From the NCBI RefSeq assembly GCF_001280595.1, contig NZ_LITU01000060.1:141485-183267 (forward strand): DNA of 41,783 nucleotides, read 5' to 3'. The position numbers and the translations under genes were made by a program. The stretch's first letter is position 1; the number at the start of each line of letters is the position of its first letter. Below are positions 7,718 through 16,205 of the stretch, piece by piece. The DNA comes from Paenibacillus xylanivorans. Lineage in GTDB: Bacteria > Bacillota > Bacilli > Paenibacillales > Paenibacillaceae. The notes under the pieces are model-generated. The model saw only the letters and a list, made by a program, of their open reading frames with translations. It searched no databases and was not told where the DNA came from.

Positions 7718-8860
7718 ATGAATAAATCAACTCGGGACCCTAACATAAAGGATCAGCACCTGAATCATGTGAACATAGATACGGAAACCGGACGTACTGT
7801 ACTTACGAAATCACAGAGTAGAAAGAGTTGGAGAATGCTTGCCATTGCGCTGGGAGCATGCATCTTCCTGTCTGCCTGTAGTAACTCGGTGACATCCGAA
7901 CAGGCAGAGCAACCTTCGGTGGAACAGACATCGAATATGTCTTCAACAGGTGATGGCACGAATAATACACAGAATTCAGGTCCAGAGGAGGGCGCGATGG
8001 TTACACCAGACAATTTTATCGATACATTGATGAAAGGTTCGAAGGATGTGATCTATAACCAGTTTAGTCTGGAACTTAAGGAAGAAGTAACGCTGGAACA
8101 ATTCAAAGAGGCTACCGACAATTTTCTGAAGGATGTAACTTCTTGGGATCAAGTGGTCAATGCCAAAATGAATAACTTGGCCGAGCATGCGTGGAGGGAT
8201 CAAACCGGGACAAAAGGGGTTCGAGTCTACTTCACGGAAGACAATCAGATTGTCAGTCTGTCCATCCAGCCTTTGGAAACCCATGAGGATACAGATCTGA
8301 AATTGACTCAAACCGAGTTCAAATTGCCGATGAAGGGTGAATGGTATGTATTCTGGGGAGGTAACGATGTCTTATCGAACTATCACTATGAGCACGAAAC
8401 GCAGCGCTACGCGCTGGACATCATTCGAGCGAAAAAGGGGTTCAGCTATGATGGAGATTCACAGCTGAATGAGAGTTACTATGCGTATGGAGAGCCGCTC
8501 CATGCAGCCGCGGATGGCACGGTAGTCGAGATTAAGAACGATATTTCCGATAATACACCGGGTGTCATGAATGCTGAAGAACCAGCTGGCAACTTTGTGG
8601 TCATTGACCATGGTCATGGAGAATATAGTATTACCGCACATATTAAAGAAGGCACTATATCGGTCAAAAAAGGAGATAAAGTCAAGCAGGGAGATCTCAT
8701 TGGAGAGCTGGGCAACTCGGGGAACTCCAGCGAAGCTCACCTGCACTTCCAGGTATCGGACGGCCCCGATCTGTTCACTTCCCGTTCCGTTAACATTCGT
8801 TGGGCGGATCAGAGCCAGCAGTTAACCCGGGGAAAGACCATCCAGGGATTGCCTGAGTAA
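7718..8860 (+). CDS. DUF3887/M23-family peptidase, lipoprotein-like
   Basis: This 380-residue protein is probably an extracytoplasmic peptidoglycan endopeptidase. A hydrophobic segment with lipobox LSAC ends at about Cys 54, preceded by an unusually long, charged 40-residue N-terminus. A Ser/Thr/Gln-rich linker follows, then a DUF3887-like domain (about 95-200) and an M23 domain (about 205-370). The metal-binding motifs are a variant: NYHYEHETQRYALD in place of the usual HxGxD-type first motif, then HGHGEYSITAH and HLHF. The ATG at 7718 follows AGGAGAAGGAG and is clearly the start; an internal Met just before the hydrophobic region is less likely. It is transcribed divergently from the two-component operon, which probably controls it. 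Confidence 0.88.
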   Translation: MNKSTRDPNIKDQHLNHVNIDTETGRTVLTKSQSRKSWRMLAIALGACIFLSACSNSVTSEQAEQPSVEQTSNMSSTGDGTNNTQNSGPEEGAMVTPDNFIDTLMKGSKDVIYNQFSLELKEEVTLEQFKEATDNFLKDVTSWDQVVNAKMNNLAEHAWRDQTGTKGVRVYFTEDNQIVSLSIQPLETHEDTDLKLTQTEFKLPMKGEWYVFWGGNDVLSNYHYEHETQRYALDIIRAKKGFSYDGDSQLNESYYAYGEPLHAAADGTVVEIKNDISDNTPGVMNAEEPAGNFVVIDHGHGEYSITAHIKEGTISVKKGDKVKQGDLIGELGNSGNSSEAHLHFQVSDGPDLFTSRSVNIRWADQSQQLTRGKTIQGLPE

Positions 8861-8960
8861 TTACGGGGCTGATCGAATGTTTGGGGGATGACGCCAGCTT
8901 CCTTCCTCCGTTATAATACCGTCATAAGATAGATTCGATCTGGATGATGGAGGAGTAGAC

Positions 8961-9464
8961 ATGGAGCAGGATAGTGTGCAGATTGAGTATGCGCGTCGTG
9001 AGGACTTGCCAAGGATTGTGGCGATCTATAATTCCACGATTGAAAGCCGTATGGTGACGGCGGATTTGGAGCCGGTGACCGTAGAACAACGTATTCCGTG
9101 GTTTGAGGAGCATTCATCCGATCATCGTCCACTCTGGGTGATGAGGCATAAAGGACAGGTTGTGGCCTGGGCCAGCCTGAGTTCGTTTTATGGACGCCCT
9201 GCGTACAATGGGACGGTGGAGGTCAGTGTGTATGTGGATCAGCAGTGCCGGGGAATTGGGGCTGGCGGACGCTTGCTGAACACGATTTTTGACGCTTGTC
9301 CTGCGCTTGGAATCAAGACGATTCTGGGCTTTGTCTTTGGACATAATGAACCGAGTCTGGGATTATTGCGCAAGCATGGCTTTGAACAGTGGGGATACTA
9401 CCCTGAAGTGGCTGTGCTGGATGGCATCAACCGGGATTTGGCGATCTTGGGCAAAAAAATATAA
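8961..9464 (+). CDS. GNAT N-acetyltransferase (phosphinothricin acetyltransferase-like)
   Basis: The 167-residue protein is a GCN5-related acetyltransferase. The acetyl-CoA pyrophosphate loop is QCRGIGAGGRLL (about 94-105), and the C-terminal GLLRKHGFEQWG pattern is typical of the phosphinothricin/methionine sulfoximine acetyltransferase group (N-acylation of small amines or amino-acid analogues). The substrate is not identifiable. The start follows GGAGGAG. It is a single gene; a hairpin at 9491-9524 separates it from the convergent DinB-type gene. Confidence 0.9.
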   Translation: MEQDSVQIEYARREDLPRIVAIYNSTIESRMVTADLEPVTVEQRIPWFEEHSSDHRPLWVMRHKGQVVAWASLSSFYGRPAYNGTVEVSVYVDQQCRGIGAGGRLLNTIFDACPALGIKTILGFVFGHNEPSLGLLRKHGFEQWGYYPEVAVLDGINRDLAILGKKI

Positions 9465-9490
9465 TATAACGATGTTTCAAAACAAATGAA

Positions 9491-9530
9491 AACCTCCAGA
9501 TCCGCAGCGCGTGGATTGGAGGTTATTTTT
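9491..9530. terminator. Bidirectional terminator
   Basis: AACCTCCA-ATCC (9491-9503) pairs with GGAT-TGGAGGTT (9513-9524), followed by ATTTTT on the plus strand and TTTTC on the minus strand. It separates the convergent GNAT and DinB genes. Confidence 0.8.
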
Positions 9531-9557
9531 GCTTACATAGAACAAATATTGCATGAC

Positions 9558-10058
9558 TTAGATGCGCGAGACGCCAAGCCTTTGTTTAATATCCTGAATC
9601 TGTGCCAAATGACGCTCTTCATGATAGCTTGCAAAGTCGACCCACTGAGCCAGATCCATCTCACCGAAAACCGGGTGAAGAAAGGATTTGCTTCGCAGCA
9701 GTTCAGCATCATGATCTTGTGCAACGTGCATCAGCGCCTGATGCGATTCTTCCAAATCGTAGCGTACATTCGCCAGCGTTTCCGGTACCGCAGGAGGCTG
9801 GAGATGAGCCGGTGCGTCGACAGAGTGGCTGCGATCTAATGTAAGCTCATATGGTTTTTTGTCCACAGAAACGGTCTGTTCCTTCTCTAGCGCCGCGTGG
9901 GCTTGCTTCACAATTAGGCTTTCCATCAGATTCAGGTGACGGAGAACTTGCATCGTACTCCAGTGGTCAGGTGTCGGTTTAAGGTTCAATTGTTCTTCAT
10001 TAAGCCCAGAGATCGCTTCCCAGATTTGGTTCCGAATGTCGTCATTACGAGTGAACAT
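9558..10058 (-). CDS. DinB-family protein
   Basis: The 166-residue protein has the four-helix-bundle DinB/YfiT-like pattern. The likely metal ligands are His in LRHLNLMES (about 46) and the YHEERHLAQI pair (about 145). Related proteins include thiol-dependent S-transferases and many uncharacterised members, so the reaction is not known. The start ATG follows AAAGGAGAG at 9 nt. A second, distant DinB-type protein is encoded at 13326-13784; they are not adjacent copies. Confidence 0.85.
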   Translation of the reverse strand: MFTRNDDIRNQIWEAISGLNEEQLNLKPTPDHWSTMQVLRHLNLMESLIVKQAHAALEKEQTVSVDKKPYELTLDRSHSVDAPAHLQPPAVPETLANVRYDLEESHQALMHVAQDHDAELLRSKSFLHPVFGEMDLAQWVDFASYHEERHLAQIQDIKQRLGVSRI

Positions 10059-10270
10059 CGTGCAAATCTCTCCTTTATATGAGTTCTATGATGTCAGCTT
10101 GTGTAAGGGCAGTGCCTAAAATGTGGATGCTTAATATACATCATAGAGGATACGAAAGGTGAATGCGAAGGTATGTTTTATTTTACTTGTTAGTTGAAGT
10201 TGTGTAGGTGAGAATGAAGCTTTTTTTAAAAAACAACCCATTTCAAATCATACCATCGCCAAAAAAAGGA

Positions 10271-10300
10271 TTGACGCTAAGTACCGCGGGACTCTATAAT
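10271..10300 (+). promoter_or_regulatory. Sigma-A promoter of the coiled-coil/amtB operon
   Basis: TTGACG (10271-10276) and TATAAT (10295-10300) are separated by 18 nt. The start of transcription would be near 10307, giving a short leader before the ribosome site AAGGAGT. The rest of 10059-10270 shows nothing convincing. Confidence 0.8.
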
Positions 10301-10341
10301 CGATAACAAGTAACTTGATATGTAAGGAGTCCTGACATGGT

Positions 10342-10755
10342 ATGTTAGTGATTGACGAGGTGTATCACCATACAGCATTGCAAATATCATCGTCCGAATT
10401 ATTGTACCTTATCCAACAGCTCAAGGTCAAAAAAGAAAATGAGATCGAAACGCTCAAACATAAAATTGAACAATTCAAGCAAAAAAAACGTGCGGAAGAA
10501 GTCGCTTATCAATCTCTGTCGACAGTACGCAAATGGTTCGCAGGGCGCCCCGCATCCCATCACCAGGCGGTGGAATATATGGTCCAGGTGAAGGAACGTT
10601 TTCGCAAAATGGAGCAGATTCGGCGGCGGATACGAGAATTGGACCGCATTGCCGAACGAATCAAGCATCTGGACAGCATCGAACGGGACGAGATCGAGCT
10701 TACGCCCGAAACGATCCGGGAGATTAGACAGCTTGGGGAAACGGAGGATGTATAA
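10342..10755 (+). CDS. Hypothetical coiled-coil protein coupled to amtB
   Basis: I do not recognise this 137-residue protein. It is very charged, with a long predicted coiled coil (about 20-50) and a second helical stretch (about 85-125). A short loop with RKWFAGRPASHH separates them. It has no membrane segment, so a cytoplasmic location is likely. It ends two bases before the amtB start, indicating translational coupling and one operon. The ATG is 12 nt from AAGGAG; a GTG at 10348 is an alternative. In many bacteria amtB is paired with the PII protein GlnK; this protein lacks PII features and occupies that position. A role in ammonium transport control is a guess. Confidence 0.75.
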   Translation: MLVIDEVYHHTALQISSSELLYLIQQLKVKKENEIETLKHKIEQFKQKKRAEEVAYQSLSTVRKWFAGRPASHHQAVEYMVQVKERFRKMEQIRRRIRELDRIAERIKHLDSIERDEIELTPETIREIRQLGETEDV

Positions 10756-10757
10756 GC

Positions 10758-12047
10758 ATGACTTTGGAGACGTTAAGCTCCGGGATCGATACGGTCTGGG
10801 TCGTATTGAGTGCAGCCATGATTTTGTTGATGGAGGGCGGGTTCGCTCTGCTGGAAGCTGGCTTTGTACGTTATAAAAATAGCGTGAATATTATTATGAA
10901 GGTTTTCGCCGACATTACGATCGGGACATTGCTTTTCTATGCCATCGGATTTGGTTTGATGTATGGTTCCGATGCAGGAGGTTTGGTAGGTATAACCGGA
11001 TTTTTTCTGAATGGAGACCTGTCTCACCTGGACGTGCCAGTATCACTGGAAACATTCTGGCTGTTCCAGGCCGCGTTTACCATTGCCGTCATTTCCATCG
11101 TATCGGGTGCTGTGGCTGAGCGGATTAACTTTCGAGCCTACCTGCTGTACATCATATTGATGACGGCAATTATTTATCCAATTGGTGGACACTGGGCATG
11201 GGGCGGCGGTTGGCTCAGCAAGCTGGGCATGCAGGATTTTGCCGGTTCTGCGGTCATTCACGCGTTGGGTGGGTTCTCCGCACTGGCCGCAGCGATTATT
11301 ATTGGGCCGCGTAAAGGAAAATACACGCCGCTTGGCGTGAGTGCCATTGCGCTTCGGAGCAATCTGCCACTAGCGTCTGTAGGCGCATTTTTGCTATGGT
11401 TCGGCTGGTTTGGCTTCAACGCAGGAAGTACGCTCAGCGCAACAGACGTAAGGATCGGTCACATTGCCATCGTTACGATGTTGTCTGCTGCCTCGGGCGG
11501 AGCGGTTACACTACTCTACACATTGTTCCGTTTCAATCGCTCGGATGCACCATCCGTCATTAATGGCTCGCTTGCCGGTTTGGTAGGTATCACTGCGGGT
11601 TGTGCTTTTGTCAGTGATGTGGCTGCGATATTCATCGGGGCGGTATCGGGATTGCTTATGATGGCTGCAACGAACTGGCTGGACCGCAGGCAGATTGATG
11701 ATCCGGTGGGTGCGTTCCCTGTTCATGCTGTATCCGGGATGTGGGGAACGATTGCCGTGGGTTTGTTTGCAACCGATGGGGGCTTGTTCATGGGAGGTGG
11801 CTGGAGGCTGCTAGGTGTTCAGGCGCTCGGCCTCACGGCTTTGGTCGTCTGGGGATTTGTCATGACCTGGATCGGTCTGAAGCTGATTGGTAAGATTGTT
11901 CCTGTCCGTTCCACGGAAGAAGAGGAAGATCTGGGCCTGGATATTAGTTATCATGGTGTAATGGCTGCCCACCAGTCGCATGAATTTCTGGATAGCGAGG
12001 AGCATATTCGTGCTTTCCAGGATGATCCACCGAATCGGAATCGTTAG
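10758..12047 (+). CDS. amt: Ammonium transporter
   Basis: The 429-residue membrane protein is an Amt/Rh-family ammonium channel with about eleven transmembrane helices. Visible signatures are AVAERINFRAY (the Phe gate region), DFAGSAVIHALGG containing the first pore His, and PVHAVSGMWGTI containing the second. The C-terminal cytoplasmic tail (about 385-429) carries DLGLDISYHG, the conserved Amt tail motif that regulates gating in this family. It moves ammonium into the cell. It is the second gene of an operon with the coiled-coil gene; no glnK follows, as a terminator comes directly after. Confidence 0.95.
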   Translation: MTLETLSSGIDTVWVVLSAAMILLMEGGFALLEAGFVRYKNSVNIIMKVFADITIGTLLFYAIGFGLMYGSDAGGLVGITGFFLNGDLSHLDVPVSLETFWLFQAAFTIAVISIVSGAVAERINFRAYLLYIILMTAIIYPIGGHWAWGGGWLSKLGMQDFAGSAVIHALGGFSALAAAIIIGPRKGKYTPLGVSAIALRSNLPLASVGAFLLWFGWFGFNAGSTLSATDVRIGHIAIVTMLSAASGGAVTLLYTLFRFNRSDAPSVINGSLAGLVGITAGCAFVSDVAAIFIGAVSGLLMMAATNWLDRRQIDDPVGAFPVHAVSGMWGTIAVGLFATDGGLFMGGGWRLLGVQALGLTALVVWGFVMTWIGLKLIGKIVPVRSTEEEEDLGLDISYHGVMAAHQSHEFLDSEEHIRAFQDDPPNRNR

Positions 12048-12070
12048 GGATGGGATGGATCATAAGGAAG

Positions 12071-12102
12071 GAGGCTGACAGCGAATGTCAGTCTCTTTTT
12101 TT
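12071..12102 (+). terminator. Terminator of the amt operon
   Basis: GAGGCTGACA (12071-12080) pairs with TGTCAGTCTC (12086-12095) with one G-T pair and a 5-nt loop, followed by seven Ts. Confidence 0.9.
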
Positions 12103-12198
12103 GCTAGAAGCAGGGAAAGAAGAGGCAACGGAAGAATATAGAGGTGTGAACCTGAATATGTCTCACCATAGATGTATTGTCAGAAGGGGAGGATCTGT

Positions 12199-13143
12199 AT
12201 GATTAAACCTGAACAATGTGAACGTCTGACCAGAAAAGCTCGGAAAACACTTGAGGAATATGGATTGGGTAATGCTGCGGATCTGCTGTTATCTTCAAGC
12301 CGTTGGGGAATTCGCCTTGATGTATCGACAGTGGATGAGTATCGCAGAACAGGAAATTCACGTGTAGGTGGAGATCCGGATCTGCCGGAGAACATGAAAT
12401 GGCCTTTGACACAGGATGGAGTACCCATGACTTTCCTGGCCCAGTTGAATCTTGTGGATTTGACGCCATATACGCCAAATGATGGGCGCGGGAATTTGCC
12501 CGAACGGGGCATGTTATACTTTTTCATTGGTGTGGATGAGCCTGCTTATCATATTGAGCATCGTGTGATTTACGAGCCGGACGCTCATAACCTGACAAGG
12601 CGAGAGCCTGCGGGCGAAACTGCGCTGAATCAGGACGATTTTGTAGCACATTCGGTAACGGTGCTGCCTAACCTTGAGTTTCCTACATATGCGTACATCG
12701 ATTCGCTGGCTCTGAATGCGCTCGCTGCCCCGCTATCTGGTGGGAAAGTAGCCGTCGAAGGGGAGGAAGGCCTATATGACCGATACCTCGAATTCGAGTC
12801 CAGCTGGAATCATCCGAGTACACAGAACTGGGGTGGCATGTTTGGATATCCTGACGGTCAACATCCGGATGCAGAACATCAGGCGCTGTTACAGATCGTA
12901 CTTGGTGAAGAGTATACTTATGACGAGCAGGCGTGTGAAAAGAAGCTGACTGCTCATTATGGCGGAGATGAGGAACGGACAAAACAAGAGCTTTCGGATA
13001 CACTGCTTCTATTGAAAATTGATACACATGATGCTATCGGTTTTCAATGGTGGGACTGTGGAGAGCTGCAATTTTTCATTCGCAAGGCTGACTTGCTCGC
13101 GGGACGATTCGATCAAACGTATTGTTCATTATATTCAAGTTAA
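12199..13143 (+). CDS. DUF1963 (YwqG-like) protein
   Basis: The 314-residue protein carries the DUF1963 pattern: SRVGGDPDLPENMKWP (about 52-67), FLAQLNL (about 76), LYFFIG, LLLLKID and the terminal WWDCGELQFFIRKADL. Bacillus YwqG belongs to this family; its biochemical role is unknown. It has no signal peptide or membrane segment. The frame begins at 12172, but the ATG at 12199 has the ribosome site AGGGGAGG at about 6-8 nt and starts at the conserved region. It stands alone between two terminators. Confidence 0.85.
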   Translation: MIKPEQCERLTRKARKTLEEYGLGNAADLLLSSSRWGIRLDVSTVDEYRRTGNSRVGGDPDLPENMKWPLTQDGVPMTFLAQLNLVDLTPYTPNDGRGNLPERGMLYFFIGVDEPAYHIEHRVIYEPDAHNLTRREPAGETALNQDDFVAHSVTVLPNLEFPTYAYIDSLALNALAAPLSGGKVAVEGEEGLYDRYLEFESSWNHPSTQNWGGMFGYPDGQHPDAEHQALLQIVLGEEYTYDEQACEKKLTAHYGGDEERTKQELSDTLLLLKIDTHDAIGFQWWDCGELQFFIRKADLLAGRFDQTYCSLYSS

Positions 13144-13167
13144 GTCCATGTTTGTTATCATAAAAGC

Positions 13168-13217
13168 AACAAAATGTCCCAAATTCCGTCTATAGAGGGA
13201 GGAGGGACTTTTTTGTT
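13168..13217 (+). terminator. Probable terminator of the DUF1963 gene
   Basis: AACAAAA-GTCCC (13168-13180) pairs with GGGAC-TTTTTTGTT (13204-13217) around a loop of about 23 nt. The T-run is internal to the extended stem. Confidence 0.6.
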
Positions 13218-13325
13218 CGTCATTGTTGGATTATGGACATAGCTGGTTTATATATAAAGGGGGAATATATGGATTGATTAGCGATCGTACGTTCTGTATA
13301 ATGGGATAAAAAGGGAGTGTTTCTG

Positions 13326-13784
13326 TTGATTCAATCCGCATTTAAACATATTGATGTAGCAGTGACATCATTAATCAATTTATGTGATCAACTATCGGAG
13401 CAGGACTTGGCTTTAACTCCGATCGAAGGCAAACGGCCGGTTGGAGAATTGCTTTCTCATCTATCCATCATTTGTCGTGCAGATGTACATATTTCGGAGG
13501 GCGCTTCCGAAGAGGAGATGGCTTTGTTTTACGAGGAAAATCAGCCGAATACGCTCAGTGAGATCAAGGGAGCTCTTATTGCGAATCAGATGTACCTCTA
13601 CCATCGATACAGACAATTTAATACGGAGGAATTATTACAGGTGACTGACTCCTATTGGGGAGCTTCGTACAGTCGTCTGGAGTGGTTGCTTGAGATTATG
13701 GGGCATGTGTATCACCACAGGGGCCAACTGCATACGATGCTGACGCTGACTGGTATAGAGCCCAAAGTGGCACTGTTTGAATAG
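13326..13784 (+). CDS. DinB-family protein, TTG start
   Basis: This 152-residue protein resembles DinB/YfiT-like four-helix proteins. Likely metal ligands are His in LLSHLSII (about 45) and the motif HVYHHRGQLHTML (about 128). The frame is open from a GTG at 13317, but AAGGGAG directly overlaps that codon; it is placed 8 nt before the TTG at 13326, which I take as the start (MIQSAFKHID). The reaction is unknown. It differs clearly in sequence from the DinB protein at 9558-10058. Confidence 0.8.
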   Translation: MIQSAFKHIDVAVTSLINLCDQLSEQDLALTPIEGKRPVGELLSHLSIICRADVHISEGASEEEMALFYEENQPNTLSEIKGALIANQMYLYHRYRQFNTEELLQVTDSYWGASYSRLEWLLEIMGHVYHHRGQLHTMLTLTGIEPKVALFE

Positions 13785-14142
13785 AAAAAAAGATCCATAA
13801 TACGAGATTTTGCTTGAATAGAAACAAGATTAGATAGAATACATAGAGCCTGTTATCCGCAACAAGCAACGGTTAAATCGGGATTAGATCGACGATACTA
13901 TACTTTACTGATAGGGATTACCAAATGGAAGGTAACAATACTACATAGGTTGAGAGAAATAGACTGAACATATTCGAAACTGTATCGGGTTACGATAATT
14001 GAACCCATTATGAAAGGGTATTCAGTATACTGGAAATATAACGTTTTTACCCTTTTTCCGAGCACGATGATTTTCGCAGATCCATTTTCTAGTGGTATAC
14101 TTTGATCAAGCAATGATTCAGGGAATGGAAAGGAATAATGCC
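13785..14142. other. Intergenic region upstream of the VanR-like regulator
   Basis: This 358-bp AT-rich stretch holds no convincing gene. It contains an inverted repeat, AAAGGGTA (14013-14020) and TACCCTTT (14048-14055), followed by further Ts. It could be a terminator-like or attenuating hairpin ahead of the response regulator. A TATACT-type -10 occurs within its loop and near 14095, but no clear -35 accompanies them. Confidence 0.4.
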
Positions 14143-14847
14143 GTGGCACAGCCAGCAACCATTCTGCTTGTGGATGATGAGCAGGATATTATTAAACTGA
14201 TGGAGATTTATTTTGGCAATGAAGGGTATCGGGTTCTGACAGCGAGTGATGGGATCGAGGCGCTTAAGCAATTGAAGAAAGAGTCGATTGACCTGATTAT
14301 TCTGGATGTCATGATGCCGAATATGGACGGAATCGAAGCATGTATGAAAATTCGGGAAGAGCAGAAAATGCCGATCATTATGCTGTCCGCCAAAAGCATG
14401 GATATGGATAAAATCACAGGGCTGAGCATCGGTGCTGATGATTATGTGACCAAGCCGTTTAACCCGCTTGAACTTGTGGCACGGGCAAAGTCACAGCTAC
14501 GCAGGTACCATACTTTCAATGAAGGCCGGGAGAACAAGGAGCATGAATGGGTGATTGACGATCTGGTCATCAATACCGATACCCATGAGGTCTGGGTGGA
14601 TGAGCAGCCTGTTCGTCTGACTCCCCGTGAATTCGCCGTTCTGGAGCTGCTGGCGCGCCATCAAGGCTCTGTGCTGAGTATGGAGCAGATCTACAGACAG
14701 GTCTGGAAAGAGGAATTTATGGAGTCCAATAACACAGTCATGGTGCATATCCGCAAGATTCGAGAGAAAATCGAACTCGACAGCAAACATCCCAAGTTCA
14801 TACAGACGGTATGGGGTGTTGGGTATAAGATGATCAAACCACAATAA
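14143..14847 (+). CDS. VanR-like OmpR-family response regulator
   Basis: The 234-residue regulator has the receiver acidic pair D11-D12, phospho-accepting Asp at about 55 (LIILDVMMPN), switch residue in MLSAKS and Lys in TKPFNP. Its winged helix (about 140-230) ends in TVWGVGYKM. The sequence style is that of VanR-type regulators, which control cell-wall genes. I chose the GTG at 14143 because AAAGGA precedes it by 8 nt; upstream ATGs at 14113 and 14125 lack properly placed ribosome sites. It is followed by its kinase after 54 bp. Its targets may include the TAAGAA repeats at 16104-16159. Confidence 0.92.
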   Translation: MAQPATILLVDDEQDIIKLMEIYFGNEGYRVLTASDGIEALKQLKKESIDLIILDVMMPNMDGIEACMKIREEQKMPIIMLSAKSMDMDKITGLSIGADDYVTKPFNPLELVARAKSQLRRYHTFNEGRENKEHEWVIDDLVINTDTHEVWVDEQPVRLTPREFAVLELLARHQGSVLSMEQIYRQVWKEEFMESNNTVMVHIRKIREKIELDSKHPKFIQTVWGVGYKMIKPQ

Positions 14848-14901
14848 GCACGTGCGTCTACAAGGTTAATTGGATACAGAGCGTGAGCAGGGAGTTCCGA
14901 G

Positions 14902-16038
14902 ATGAATTCAAAATTAATTAACACAGTCCGCTGGAAATTTATCTACGCATTTTTGCTGAGTGGCATTTTGACAGCGGCTATTTTGTATGGGGGCAGCAAA
15001 GTTGTACGATTCATTCTGAAAGCTCAGACCTATCCTGATTATTCACTCCCTGCAAGGGGCATCAGGTGGCTGGTGAATAATATTGGGTCGTTGCCATTAA
15101 TGATTATAGTTGGCATACTTGGCTTTGTGCTGTTCTTTTTCCTGTTTACGCGTAGGTTGATGCTGGTTCTGGATGAGATTACGGCGGGAATTCAGGAGGT
15201 TGCCAAAGGAGAACTGTCTCATCGGATCGAGGTAAAGACATCGGATGAATTTGGCGTTGTCGCTGCCAGCATTAATCAGATGGCTGAACAATTGCAGCTG
15301 TCATTGCAGGAGGAGCGTAGTGCGGTCGCTGCCAAGAATGATTTGATTACAGGCATTTCTCATGATTTGAGGACACCACTTACCTCCATTCTCGGATTTT
15401 TGGAGTACATAGAGAAGGATCGGTATCAGGATGAAATTGAGATGCGCTATTACGTGAGCATTGCGTACGAAAAATCCTTGACATTAAGGAAGCTGATCGA
15501 CGATTTGTTCGAATATACCCGTGTCAGTGGCGGGAGCTTGCCCTTGTCATTGACTTCCCTGAACCTCAGCCCGTTTCTGATGCAGCTTGCGGAAGAGTTT
15601 GCTCCGATGCTGGAAGAGGCGGGCATGACATACAAGATCATCGGTGGACAAGAACCTTTATGGATTCAGGCCGCTCCTGGGGAGCTTGTTCGTGCATATG
15701 AGAACCTGTTCAGTAACGCAATCCGTTACGGGGCACAGGGGAAAGTGATGGAGATCGCGTTGTCTCTGGAAGGTGAAGAAGCCGTGGTGCGCATCAGCAA
15801 TTACGGTGAACCGATTCCGGCACAAGATTTGCCACATTTATTTGATCGATTCTACCGGGTGGACAAGTCCCGATCTCGTGATACGGGCGGCACCGGACTG
15901 GGGCTGGCTATTGCCAAGTCAATGATAGAATTACATCAAGGAAGTATAGCTGCCTACAGTGAACAGGGCCGAACCGATTTTGTTACGCGTTTCCCTGTAA
16001 CTGCTGCTCCGATGAACAGAGATCAAGCGGAACGGTAA
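14902..16038 (+). CDS. VanS-like sensor histidine kinase
   Basis: This 378-residue kinase has two membrane helices (about 12-32 and 64-82) with a short external loop of about 30 residues, suggesting intramembrane or partner-based sensing. A HAMP domain follows (about 85-137), then the dimerisation domain with phospho-accepting His 154 in GISHDLRTPLTSILGF. The ATPase domain has ENLFSNAIRYG, the RISNYGEPI region, FDRFYR and GGTGLGLAI. It pairs with the upstream regulator. The gene immediately downstream encodes a shortened paralogue with matching membrane and HAMP regions. No vanHAX genes are present, so glycopeptide resistance should not be assumed. Confidence 0.93.
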   Translation: MNSKLINTVRWKFIYAFLLSGILTAAILYGGSKVVRFILKAQTYPDYSLPARGIRWLVNNIGSLPLMIIVGILGFVLFFFLFTRRLMLVLDEITAGIQEVAKGELSHRIEVKTSDEFGVVAASINQMAEQLQLSLQEERSAVAAKNDLITGISHDLRTPLTSILGFLEYIEKDRYQDEIEMRYYVSIAYEKSLTLRKLIDDLFEYTRVSGGSLPLSLTSLNLSPFLMQLAEEFAPMLEEAGMTYKIIGGQEPLWIQAAPGELVRAYENLFSNAIRYGAQGKVMEIALSLEGEEAVVRISNYGEPIPAQDLPHLFDRFYRVDKSRSRDTGGTGLGLAIAKSMIELHQGSIAAYSEQGRTDFVTRFPVTAAPMNRDQAER

Positions 16039-16103
16039 CCGGGCAGAATTCTCGTCCGATGTATTAGATCTTGCTTGGTTCAACATATATGCAATTGCTT
16101 AAT

Positions 16104-16160
16104 TAAGAAAATGATAAGAAGTTACCCACTTCCTCATTAAGAAATACTCGGTATTCTTAA
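16104..16160. promoter_or_regulatory. Candidate operator: TAAGAA repeats
   Basis: TAAGAA occurs at 16104-16109, 16115-16120 (11-bp period) and 16138-16143, and in inverse orientation at 16154-16159. The last two form an imperfect palindrome. This 149-bp region separates the VanS-like kinase from the pseudokinase-PBP genes. The spacing suits an OmpR-family regulator, most simply the VanR-like protein. No consensus promoter is obvious alongside, which would fit an activator-dependent promoter. Confidence 0.42.
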
Positions 16161-16205
16161 CCTCAATCGTACACATGAGCTGTAAAATTGAGGAGGATGC
16201 CGAAT

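Noticed and set aside
10165..10209. Hydrophobic 14-codon frame before the coiled-coil/amtB operon
   Set aside because: The AAAGG ahead of it is only 3 nt from the ATG, and it lies upstream of the mapped-by-sequence promoter at 10271.
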